Origin: Pleurostoma richardsiae
Lineage: Eukaryota > Ascomycota > Sordariomycetes > Calosphaeriales > Pleurostomataceae
Length of the DNA stretch: 64,000 nucleotides
NCBI GenBank assembly: GCA_030052745.1
Contig: JANBVO010000003.1
Location: 1,364,001-1,428,000 of the forward strand
Direction: 5' to 3'
How positions within the stretch are numbered: the stretch's first letter is position 1; every line of letters begins with the position of its first letter. Positions 48,301 through 58,690 of the stretch are shown here, in pieces. The position numbers were made by a program, and so were the translations under genes. The notes below the pieces were generated by a model that was not told the DNA's origin, ran no database searches, and worked only from the letters and a program-made list of their open reading frames with translations.

Positions 48301-51300
48301 TATCGCCCGAGATCACGTCGGCGTGGAGACGCGCCTGTCAAAGAGCAAGGAGAGAGACGATCTCACAGCCCAATGTTTTGGTATGGCTGCCCCGGTTACC
48401 AGCCGGTCAGGACAGAAGTGGACCATGAGGCTCTAGCATGGGTAAGAGAACGTGGTGGCTCTTGAATGGTAATGTCTGGGACGACATTGCCAGGATGTCC
48501 AGGGGAAGCCATGTCTCCTTGTAGGTCCAGGAGTGAGGCGATCGTCGGCTCAAGAGCTCACTGGATCGTCCTGTGATACGGAGCAGTGATTCTGCCTGAC
48601 AATGCATTGGGCTCCATTCTTCCAGCGCGGCATGTCCAGCATGCGACTAGGGTCCTCTGGCAATGGATTGGAAGACAGCAGCGACTGACGTTCCTGAAGC
48701 AGTAGCTTCGCAGGTCCCCACGCATCACTTGACCATTATCAGCACGTCTCCTTCTATCTAGCAATTGCAATCTCTCTGAAAAGATGACTGCGAAGTGAGG
48801 CTTAGGAATTACCCTCAGCCGGTGAACCGTTGGGCAGTGAGACGCTCCCGCAGGTGCGGCATATTGGTTCCGGGCGTGGGGTGTATCCGCAAGGTCCCAA
48901 GCTACCTGTCTGTGCCAAAGTCACCGTTCCTGCTCCTTAGTCATCCGTGTCATTTGTATGTCTTCATGTCTGCCTCCTGCCAACTGATGATGGCTATTGC
49001 ATGTAGGCTTGGGCATCGCCACGTCGGCTCGGCCGATCGCGCTCTCACCCTCTGCGAACCCCTTGAACAGGAGCCCCATACAGAGGAAGCGAAGAACCCG
49101 AGGATATCCTATGTCGACAAGTGCATGATGAATGATTGTGAAAAGCCAGCACCTGACCAAAATGCGGCTCACAACGCCAGGGACCTCACTGGTGTCAACT
49201 CGTCGCGTGTTACTCGTGGAGAAGGCTACCTGGGAGCTTCGATGAAGTCCAACGAAAACAAAACGGACATTAAACATGTCTCCAAACAACACGTGGCCAT
49301 GGATACCAGGGAATTTGGCCCACACGCCTTGCTGTTACGGAAACATGCACAATCTGGAGTGCGTATCCGCAACGCTGCACCGGGCCGTCTCCATCGCAGA
49401 GGCCCAACGGCTGGGAAGCACACCAAACTTTTGTCTTCGATGCACTGCGTGAGAGATTTAGGGCAGAGGTGTCTTCTCTGTGCATTTTATTTCCTTGTTT
49501 GGATCTCTAGATCGATTTCGAGCGTGGCACTCAGTGATGGCCGCTGGACAGAATGCGTCTGACATTCGAGCAGAGAAGTGCGTTCGTTCCTGAGGGAAAT
49601 ACGTGTATGGGCCATCACTTCCCCTCCCCAATGCAAGGAAGCTTCTCAAATTGGTCTTCCATCCTCCAGCCGGAACGGCGTACAGATGTTGTTCGGCTGT
49701 ACTCCCACCCTTCGTGTTGGGAGAAGCCACGGCTCCCTCCAGCTCTCGAGATCTGGTTATCGTTGGCGCACCCAGCCGGGCCAGTCCGAGTATCATGCAA
49801 CCATATCATATCTTTGGTCCCTTAATGCATCTTGATCTGGCCAGTAGAGGCTTCCCTTTTTGAGGATGTCCGTAACGTCCCATTCGTGTAACCCATCCGT
49901 GGTTGATTTTCTACAGCCGCCGCTTGCGTTCATAAGGTCTGATGCCACCGTCATGTGCCCCCTTACATGACACTCTTTTCGCCACCGAGATAAGAAACGT
50001 TGCGAAGTACGTGGAGCTCCCTCCTGAGAAGACAAGATTGGTTGCGCTTGCAAGTCGGCAGATGAGGCGGCGAGTCACCAAGGATGGACGACCCCCCTGA
50101 CAGGACAGCTCCTGGATGCTCAACCAACGGCACGGAGGTTTTGCAACCACGTGAAAGTTGCGGAGCGGAAATACCTGATAGTTTGAAGATCTAGGTGCTC
50201 TTAGAAGACGGTGATATAGTCGTATGTCTTGTTTAGAACCTAGTGCAAGGAGCATCACTCACTTCGAGGGCAGTCACCTCCCCCGACGAAAACGTATCCC
50301 GTGCTTTCTGGAGCAGTTTCATGACAGAATCTTAACATCAGACACACTGGAAAGACGGTTTAGTCCATGCACCTTACGACTGTGGGCCAGAGGATACTCC
50401 GGAACTGGTCGGGTCGGTCTCTACTCTTGCCTTCATCAACTCCCACTTCCGAGCACACTCGTGTCCCAGACAGCGCCCAGAAGGCTCGGCGAAGCCAGGA
50501 GGCCAACAATGCTCCAGCATGGAGCAATGAGCTTGACTCAGAGCTCTTTGTCTTGATGACAAAGTCTCTGGCCGAGTAGCGACAAGTGTCTTCACTCACT
50601 CAATCATCCAACGCTCAATTGATCTCTGCTCGAAAAAGGGGGAGACACGATACGAGAGTAGATGATATGGGTCAATCACAAATTGTCCTCCAAGAAGTAA
50701 ATAAAGTTCTTTATATCTAATCTATCTATCTACGTTGGACTGACGGTCTACACTTTCTCTCTAGAAAGTTCACCAGGAGAGACGTGTTCTGGGGGCAGAG
50801 CCGCACGAAGGACGCCATCAACATGACCCAGCAGGGATAGCTCGTCACACTCCTGTTTGAACAGGGCAGATCCCGGGTCACCATGTCACGTCCTACGGCC
50901 GCAGTGATTATCTAGATAGAGCCGTTGTCCCATCTCTCATGGTGTTCAGTGACTGATCAGCTCTTTTATCTGCCTCATCACGTCGCGGGCGAAGAGCATG
51001 ACAGTTATTGCTGGTCGCTCTAATGAGCACCGATGCCGCAAAGACGAATTCAGAGCTACCGGGCTCCTCTTTGACAATTGTCTCCCGTTTGAGTCTGATC
51101 CCTGTCACGGGCATTGGAGTCGAAGGACCATCCTAACATGCTTTTTACCCCTGGTGGCACTCGTCCTCAGACCCTCGAGACATCAGGCCAGATAAGGCAT
51201 CTCAAGGCTGAGATCAAATACATGGAGCGCCGTCGGACTTGATGCTCGACTTCGCGGCGGCAAGGAAGTGTTGAAAGCCTCAACCGGCCACCTCGCTCCT

Positions 51301-51385
51301 ACAAACGGAAGACAGCGTACCGCGGGGCGTTCCCTGCAAGGCTCAATGGACTCGGCACCTACATCTCGACACATCACCAGGGTGA
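45321..51385. other. Gene-poor region, 45.3-51.4 kb
   Basis: No confident gene in about 6 kb. Base composition stays moderate, CpG is common, and there is no collapse to AT-rich sequence, so heavy RIP is not apparent. The longest uninterrupted frame is 48795-49562 (+), listed separately. Others (for example 46340-46615, 47490-47786 and 48009-48236, plus) are short and unsupported. Confidence 0.4.
48795..49562 (+). CDS. Candidate orphan open frame, 255 codons
   Basis: The longest unexplained open frame in the gene-poor block. It opens at a GTG; the first plausible ATG is at 48966 and would give about 198 residues (MSASCQLMMAIACRLGHRH). Composition is mixed, with seven or more cysteines and a hydrophobic stretch near the C-terminus (CLLCAFYFLVWIS). 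No family is recognised and no flanking exon is convincing. The opposite strand is also open for 134 codons (48921-49325), so chance in moderately GC-rich DNA is a serious alternative. Confidence 0.22.
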   Translation: MRLRNYPQPVNRWAVRRSRRCGILVPGVGCIRKVPSYLSVPKSPFLLLSHPCHLYVFMSASCQLMMAIACRLGHRHVGSADRALTLCEPLEQEPHTEEAKNPRISYVDKCMMNDCEKPAPDQNAAHNARDLTGVNSSRVTRGEGYLGASMKSNENKTDIKHVSKQHVAMDTREFGPHALLLRKHAQSGVRIRNAAPGRLHRRGPTAGKHTKLLSSMHCVRDLGQRCLLCAFYFLVWISRSISSVALSDGRWTECV

Positions 51386-51845
51386 TCGCGGTGCCTCTCG
51401 TTAGCCACTGTCATGGGTGCGAACGCGCCTGCTTTCATGGCGTCGAGCAGGAAGTACAGCCATTCCCTAATGTTACAAGAACAAAAGCATCATGCGATGT
51501 TTGCCTCGTCTGCCTTCTGCTGCCTCGTCGCGTTCCAGTCGGACATGTACCTGGACGAGGTCACGCTCACCGAAGCCCTGCATGTCGCAGCCCCCTGGAT
51601 GTATCAAACCGATAGACGGAAATGGCAACGCACGAGCGCGCTTGCTTAGGGCGCAAGCGCAGATCCATGAGAGGCGGGAGGGGGCGCGATTGCTTGATTT
51701 GATGGCGCCGTGATAGGCTCCTGGATCCTGCAGCTGAAGCAGAAAGCAGATATGCCACCTGAAATCATTGTTCAAGGTTTAGGAACGCGAGGCTCCGTGT
51801 TGATAGCGCTCAAATGCTTATCATTGGCTAACAGCTGCAGACGAT
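51386..51845 (+). pseudogene. Frame-broken protein relic
   Basis: An ATG frame (51413-51649) reads MGANAPAFMASSRKYSHSLM and later TEALHVAAPWMYQTDRRKW, then meets TAG. A neighbouring frame continues at once with a matching helical, charged stretch (LRAQAQIHERREGARLLDLM), and after another stop the first frame resumes (SWILQLKQKADMPPEIIVQ). Three protein-like pieces in order, but in shifting frames with two stops, suggest a decayed gene 3' part with two compensating indels. No family is recognised. A short intron is less likely because no GT..AG pair of normal length fits between the pieces. Confidence 0.4.
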
Positions 51846-54800
51846 AGGCCCTGTCTCTACTGCGTAAGCCCATCACATTAGCTGGCGGGGAAGGCCTCCC
51901 GTCTCCGGATACAGGGGTGTTCCCAAGACTCTGGAAGGCCGTTGGGGGTGGAACTCCCATCATTAAACAACCTAACATACTCTAGCACGAAGTACGTTAC
52001 TCAAGAGCATCCACAAGGACAAGGATCTCGGTGAGAGGTCCAAGGGTGCGGCTGACTAGAACTCCGGATGCCTTACGGTCGTCAGTCTCAAGGGTATGGC
52101 AAGTGATAGCGGTAGTATCTGGTACGTAGAGGTTGAAGTGTCAGTGTAGAAGTTCAAAAGGCGTTTAGCAACCACCACACACGAGCCTGTGACCAGTCTT
52201 TACATAGAGATGATGTCCGGGAGCGAGTACGGAGCAGGGGGCTGAAATGAAGTCTGAGCTTGAGCCTCCCACGGTGAGACACCGGTCACGAACACGCCGG
52301 CCGGTTTGACCTCAGATCCTGCCATTGGTCCTTTAGATAGATCGGCGTCGGATCTTCCAGCGAATGGGCATCCGAAATCCCATCCTCACTTACACACAAG
52401 ACAAGAGCTCTTGAGCCTCATTTGATGGACTTATAAATGCCGTCTCACACCCCCTAAGAGCTGGGCTTATGACGGAGACACGAGGTCAGGGTGTCTCAGC
52501 GTCGCACGCCGCAACAGAGATCATAATTTGCTGGGCACACTTGGCTGGACGGAGGCTTGGCGAAAGCTGACAAAAGGCTCTGGCCCCCAAACTCACTTCC
52601 TAATGGAGCGCCGATTCGAACCGAAGCTTGCAGTGTGCTCTCCTCCCAAACAAACCGGGCAAGGAATTACTAACACCCAAGATCAGGAATCGCAGAAGTT
52701 TCCAATGTGCAGTAGTGCGAGCCAATCCGGCATCAAGTGAATTTGAATGCACCTCTCGCCGAGGAAGCCATTGGTGAGGGCACGTCTGCTTGCGTTCAGC
52801 CGAAATCCTCATGTTGATATTGCTGCCTGCCGGTGCGGGGTTCTGGCCGCCTTGATGGCGTCGGCGTATCGACGAGGCTCTGCTTGAGCGGAATCACGCA
52901 TTAGTATCCGAAGACTCCGGTCAATCCCCCCTCCTTTTTTTCCCCCCGCTAAGGTCCTATGTCAGGAAGGGGCTTGGCCAGGGCGAAGGATGGGTCCCAA
53001 AGGGTTGCTGGTTCAGTTCAGAGCACTGCCGTGTTTCCACGCGGCCACAGTACGCGATACAATACTGAGGCCCTTGCACGCCGCCTTGACTTCCCTGGGG
53101 GTGTGGCAGTTTGATTCAACGATCGGCACTCAAGCGAGGAAGTCCAAGCTTTGTCAGACGTGGGTGCAGGAGGAACCGAAAAGCCCCGGATCGGACCTCC
53201 GTCACCGGGCCGGGGCCTGTCTGGCTTTGGCGCCCCGAGCCCAGCCGATCGCCAACTTTACCTCCGAACGACTCCGCAGCCTGATCTTCGCTCGAAGCGT
53301 CCAACCGGAACCAGAGGCCGCTTAGATACCCACCATGGAAATTGAGCGGAGTACCCAAAAGTCTGTGTACTTCCTAGTGTCTTGGGGTCAGAGTTGCGGC
53401 GTAGTGAGGGCATACGACAGCTTTGGGGCTATGCAGAACTCATAGCCTGCTTCCGTTCATCAATGCCGTGGGGTATAACGCGCTTTCTGTAGAAGCCCGG
53501 GACGTCCGGATATGTTGAATACTGACGATTCTAGGTTATTCATGTGTTTTACATTGAGTGGACCGGAGGGAAGGAAAGAAGGCGACCAGAGTCGCCTTCT
53601 TTTGTCTGACCCCCTCACGAAACACTTGGGCATAATTCAGGCTGAGAGTGGGATGGCGTTACTACCTTTCTAAAAGTGGGAATATCAGGACGCGTGGTGT
53701 CCGATAATCCCAAGGTGTCTCCGGGACCGCAATCACAAATCACTATTTTTATGTAAGAGCGGGCAGTGCCATTTGAGCCAGCGGCCTTCTGGATTTTCTG
53801 TGACTCTTCCATGCCCGTGGCTCCTACGACCTGCCGATTATCTAGTCCGTGTTTTGATTCCCAGGAAAATATTCCTGCGACTATAGGTTCCTCAAACCAG
53901 GTGAATAGAAGGACTAGACGCTTTGCCAACCCTTGAGCAACTAGTGAGTCGCCGCCGAAAACAGCAGCGGCGCACCTCGATCCTCTGTCCTGTAAATAAT
54001 TTATCTAGCTTATACTGTTCTTTCGTTGGAGAGACAACCTAAAATCATGGGTATCAACCTATCTATTGAGGAGTTGACCTCCGGCATTTCTCGTGGTATG
54101 CTCTTGAACAAGTTCACCTACCCACCAGCCGGAAGGACGTCTCTCTGAAGGCGATATTAACTCCACGAAGACGTAGACCCTCGTGTACAGAGTCCATACT
54201 ATGAGTTGTGAAAGTTTCATTTGCGTTTTTCGTATTCGGTCTCTCATCTACTATTCTCGGGTTGCGGCATACCCTCTCCGTAATGACCATGACGGCGGCG
54301 GGTACTCGCTTCGACTCTGAGATTCACATGCAGATTGCGACCGGTGTCCATAGTCTCCTTGCCTGGGTCCCTACATATATCTCTTACCGTATATGTAGCA
54401 CACTATTCCAGTGAAGCCGACAAAGTGAGGAGCGCCCGTACGTCGACTGTCTCTCCAGGGGACCAACTCAACGGACTCTGACAGCCATAACCGGCAATCT
54501 CTTTTCTCGTCTCACTGACAGAGGTTGTCTTCTAGCTCGAGACGTGCAGAAAGCTCGGACAACCTATCTGCACCCTGCCGCGTGTGTGACTTGGGCACAG
54601 CGTCAGGCGAAGAGGCGCCTATATGGCCTGACTCTGAGAAGGACCGTCAGATTCAGACTGCACTCTCTATCTCTGTGCACTTGTGCTGATACTATCTGCG
54701 TCACAACGCAATGACGACCCATCTCAGACCCCTTGACACTATCGCCTCGCCTAGGAGTACGTAGGTCCTGTCGAGCGTCACTTCGATCGTCCTCGAGGAG

Positions 54801-57248
54801 GTCGACTCCGGCGTTACGTAAAGCCGAGTATCCACAAATCACGTTGCCTGCAGTCTATGTGCGCCATGGAGATGAGCCCCGTTCCGTTGATCCGCTAGGG
54901 GGTTCTTGTAGGGGTGCTCTTCTGTAACCCGCCTAGCCCTTCCGGCGGTCAGCACCAATTGAAGGGCAACCCCGCGTTCCTACGGCACATGCTCCCCGAA
55001 GCCGGGAAGACACGGCCCCTCGGTTCATTTCCGCGTACAATTCAGCGCGTGAAGACATCCCTATAACCGTCAATGGCCTCGGCAAAGCCTGCGTAGTAAC
55101 AAGGGTAAGTTTCCTATAGTTACCGTGGATGCCCTCCGTCTCTCCGCTTCGAGTGGGACTTGCCCCTATGTCCCAGTTACATGGTACGAGGAGCCGTGAC
55201 GTTACCCGCGAGGCGGCCACTCCCGCTAACCGCTAGCTACCTTAGGTGCCTAGTTATTCCATGTTCCAGACCGAGGAACCCCTGATAGCCTACCTATCCT
55301 AGGTAGGTAATTAACTAGAGCATCAAGGGCGGAAATTTTTCCTCACACCAAAGTGGTATCCCACGTAATGACTAGCAGCAAATACAGTACCTGTATAAAA
55401 CGAGCTCTCTCCCCCTTCCTTGTTGCCTCGTTGCCTTCTTTTGCTCGTCTAGAGTATTTCGCCGAAATCATCCCGGCTCAGCCTCTGATGCTCGGCGACC
55501 ATCCGCTCGAGTCTCGGCGACCTCGATGGGTATTCCGCTGATATAAGATGGATCTCTCGCCACCATCGCCCTGACGATCGACCTAGCAGAACTCACCGAC
55601 ACGATCGGAGGACGAAGCCGATCAAGGCTGTCATCAGAGTGACTACCATTTCCGATACTGGACCGAGAGACGGAGACTCTCCATCCGGGCCCGGCCGCCC
55701 ACCCGGCCGGACGATACCCCCCCGCGCTCTGTGGGATTGCGGGCCGGCCATTCCACGTAGAGCTTTCTGGAAGCGAGGCCGCAGTCCACGCAACGATAAG
55801 GAGTACCAACGTGCATGATCAAGCCAAACCTCGTGACAATTCTCCCCCGCGTGGGATGAAGAGCCGCGGAGACAGCTTTGACCATTCTCCTTTTTTTTTA
55901 TGCCTCACTCTTTTTTCTTTTGGCTACACTACATGCTCACACACTCTCCTTCCCCCCCTTTCAGGTCACTGCGGAAAAGAAGAGCTGAACATTTGCCTCC
56001 AAGACCGGTACGAATGGGACTCCGCGGACAGAGACTCTCCTTTACATTGGACGGTGTCGGTGGCGAGCTGCATGTGGCTGCGGGGAGGCCATGATTTGTT
56101 TGCTGAAAAGTGACTTAGCGACGACGTGCGTAGTTTTGACGTCCTCGATGCCAGAGCCTTCCACGCTCTCCACTCGCCTACTCTTTGTTGCCTCCTCAGG
56201 CATCTCGACACCATGTTTGGGACTTCCAGTCTCTTTAACTGGCAGTTCACGGCAGTGGTGGGTGGGTATCCCCGAGGTTTCAAGTGTACCCCATTCGTAC
56301 TTACTTCTGACGCGGCGGAACAAACGACGGGCATGAGGACTCGACACACCTCGCGAAACCGCCTTGCAGAACCTACAGGCACTGATTGGCGGCCGCGTAG
56401 CTGCACAGATGCCGCCGAACCAGACAGCAGAAACGCCATGAGCGTCCCGGCCGAAAGATGCGGTGTATGGCGTACAGAAGCAAAAGTCCTTCGCATAAAG
56501 CCGAGTCCTACATCGGAGCAGTACTGTGTGAGGAAAGCATCTGATTCGTCTCGATCTTGAAAGATATCCTATGAGGGAAATGTGCATGTGTGACCGGAAT
56601 ATAAGGTAGTTTGCCCTTCCCTGTTGCGGCCAGGCCGGAGGTGTGAAGCTTGCCGAGCCGAGAAGATTCCCCGGCTCTCGACGCCCCGTGCTTGTCCTGG
56701 CATTGGTGATGGGTGGCCGAGAGCGTTCTTCAAACCCTGGCCTCCACTCTATTTTATTGTCTCATCCATTCAAACTTTTCCGTTCCTATCCCAGTGTCAT
56801 TCTCATTACCAAAGAGAAAAAAAAGAAAGGTGGTGATGACTGCTAAGAAAACGCGCGGCAAGGGGGAAAAAGGGGGGGTGAGGTGAAGAGCGGGAGCCCA
56901 CTTATCATGAACTCGGTACATATGTATAGGAAACTGAAAAGAGACGACTCGAGAGATGCAACGATGAGCCCGACAGAGAGAGCGAAGAGGCACAGGAAGG
57001 TACAAGGCGGGCCTCGTAAAAGCGGTGAGACTGTAGCGCCGATGAACTGCAGCCTCCCATCGCCTTCCCGGCTTCTCCAAGATGCCAATGGGACAGTGGG
57101 TACGTTGCCTCGCATCCCTGACCTGCCGTCTCGGAAGGCGAATGGGAACCGGGGAAGCTGCATATCTTCATGGCGGTAAGAGGACGGATGACCAGTGATG
57201 TGGGCCTAGTCGGCCTGAGGTTCGGCTCATGGTCTTACTTCAAGGAGC
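51846..57248. other. Gene-poor region, 51.8-57.2 kb
   Basis: No confident gene in about 5.4 kb. Several 100-180-codon frames overlap on both strands between 55966 and 56587, with no motif in any. An 8-bp-arm inverted repeat lies at 55289-55307 (listed). T-rich tracts near 55880-55960 on plus have no gene behind them that I can support. Confidence 0.4.
55289..55307. repeat. Short perfect inverted repeat
   Basis: CCTACCTA, a 3-nt loop TCC, then TAGGTAGG. Similar CTAGGTAC-type palindromic tracts occur near 388-402. Role unknown; it may simply be a recurrent intergenic motif of this genome. Confidence 0.6.
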
Positions 57249-58385
57249 TCAAGCACCGCCCATCTCTGTGTCTCCGTCAGACGAGGCTTCCCCAGCCGTG
57301 TCTCCCTCCGACGAGGACACTTCAGCCGCGTCCGGGAAGCAACGACTCCCGTCTCCCCGGGCACCCGCAGCCTCCGCCGATGTGGGCCCCTCTGGGGTGC
57401 TCCACACCGCCGGTGACCCTTGAAGTCCGGGGTCCACCGTTGTCGTGGCTCCTCCTGATATCATCCCAGCTGGAGCAGACGTGGCAGAGCAGGATACCTT
57501 GAGCCCGACGTTGTTCACTGTTTGCATAGAGCTGTGGTCGTTGCGCCAACCTAGGATCTCGGGAGTCCAACCCGGGTTCACTTGCAAGCTTTCTAAGACC
57601 CAGCCTCTCCTATCTTCAGAACCGGCCAAGCTGGTATCACTTGCCTTCCTTTTCTTGTTGTTATTCGTGCTCTGTGTCAGAGCAGAGTATCTATTTGTGC
57701 GTGTGTTCGGAGCTGAGGGGCCGTCGTCGGCGTGGTTACGGTTTGGTGACAGAAACGAGTCTCCAATTATAGGCGACACAAGCGTGTCCCGAGCGGAGGC
57801 GCCGCCGCCGCCGTCTTCGTAGCCATCGTCGTCGTCGTCATCGTCTGGGGAGGTTTTGTCGGTGGACCTGTGACAAGAGGTTAGCGGTCGACAGACCAAC
57901 TTGGCTCAAGTGAGGAAGTGGTACCTTGCAGCGGAGCCGAAACCCACGCGGACTGACGAAAGCGAGTTTATGACCGCTGCCACAGCTGAGATGTTGTTGT
58001 TCGGTGACTCGTCGTCGTCATTATCATGATCCTCTCTGCCAGATTGTTCTTCCTGCTGCTCTTCAATACTGCCGATGCTGTCAGGCTGTCGGACAAGTCT
58101 CCCCCTTATGGCGTCTCGGTGGATAGTTGCAGGGCCGGCGTCACTGGGTAGGCCTCGGTCTGACAGCTGCGTCGACTGCTGCGGCAGGTATGTATGACGT
58201 GAACTGTGGTTCATGTTCTCAATCGTCGTGCCAGTCGGCGGTGGTGGGTTGTTGTCGTTGCTGTTGTTGTAGTTATCGGTATCGAGGGGCATTCTGCCGC
58301 GGTCGTCGATGTCCCGCGATGACATGACGGAGTCATCCACTGGAGATGATTCCCTGGAGCAACCGTTGCTATCGCTTGTTGTCAT
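57249..58385 (-). CDS. Hypothetical disordered Asp/Asn/Ser-rich protein
   Basis: Exons 58385-57925 and 57867-57249, intron 57 nt (GTACCA..CGCTAACC..GTCACAG), 359 residues, not recognised. Seen: MTTSDSNGCSRESSPVDDS at the start, poly-Pro and Asn-rich tracts, HTYLPQQS near 64-71, an acidic Glu/Gln segment, one short hydrophobic helix-like stretch (ISAVAAVINSLSSVRVGF), an Asp run encoded by GAC/GAT repeats just after the splice (PDDDDDDDGYEDGG), a basic KKRKASD that could act as a nuclear localisation signal, and an acidic C-terminus. No signal peptide. A TATA box lies about 125 nt upstream. An earlier in-frame ATG at 58688 would add about 100 residues but lies upstream of that TATA box. Inference: nuclear or cytosolic intrinsically disordered protein of unknown role. 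Confidence 0.68.
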
Positions 58386-58508
58386 CGTGTTGAACTTGAG
58401 GTGGGACGCTATGACAAGGCTGGGGATTGTTGTCTGCGGCAATAAGAGACGAGTGTCTTCGTCAGGTGAGTGACGCCGTGGATTGAGACGGAAAGACCCT
58501 GGAGTCAA

Positions 58509-58514
58509 TATATA
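58509..58514 (-). promoter_or_regulatory. TATA box of the 359-residue hypothetical gene
   Basis: TATATA, minus strand (within GTATATATT), 124-129 nt upstream of the ATG at 58385. Confidence 0.45.
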
Positions 58515-58690
58515 CTCGAGCTGACGAGCGGGTACCAGTGCGATTAGAGGTAGTCCAGGAACGACCTGACAAGCTGAGGTAACTAGAAAAGGCCTGGCAT
58601 GCAGGGATTCTATGCACGCAAGTCTCGGGGAGACTTCCGGCCGCCGTGACGATTCCCTAGGCGCAAACAACCACCATCGTGGGAGCATCA

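Noticed and set aside
53615-53929. A minus-strand frame with a protein-like stretch (GIFSWESKHGLDNRQ)
   Set aside because: It opens only from TTG, has no family match that I recognise and no flanking exon.
54208-54414. A short plus-strand frame with a hydrophobic, signal-like start
   Set aside because: It opens at GTG rather than ATG, and no cysteine pattern or second exon follows.
55966-56587. Overlapping 144-181-codon frames on both strands
   Set aside because: Three frames open at once without motifs, ATG context or splice partners; most likely chance in moderately GC-rich DNA.
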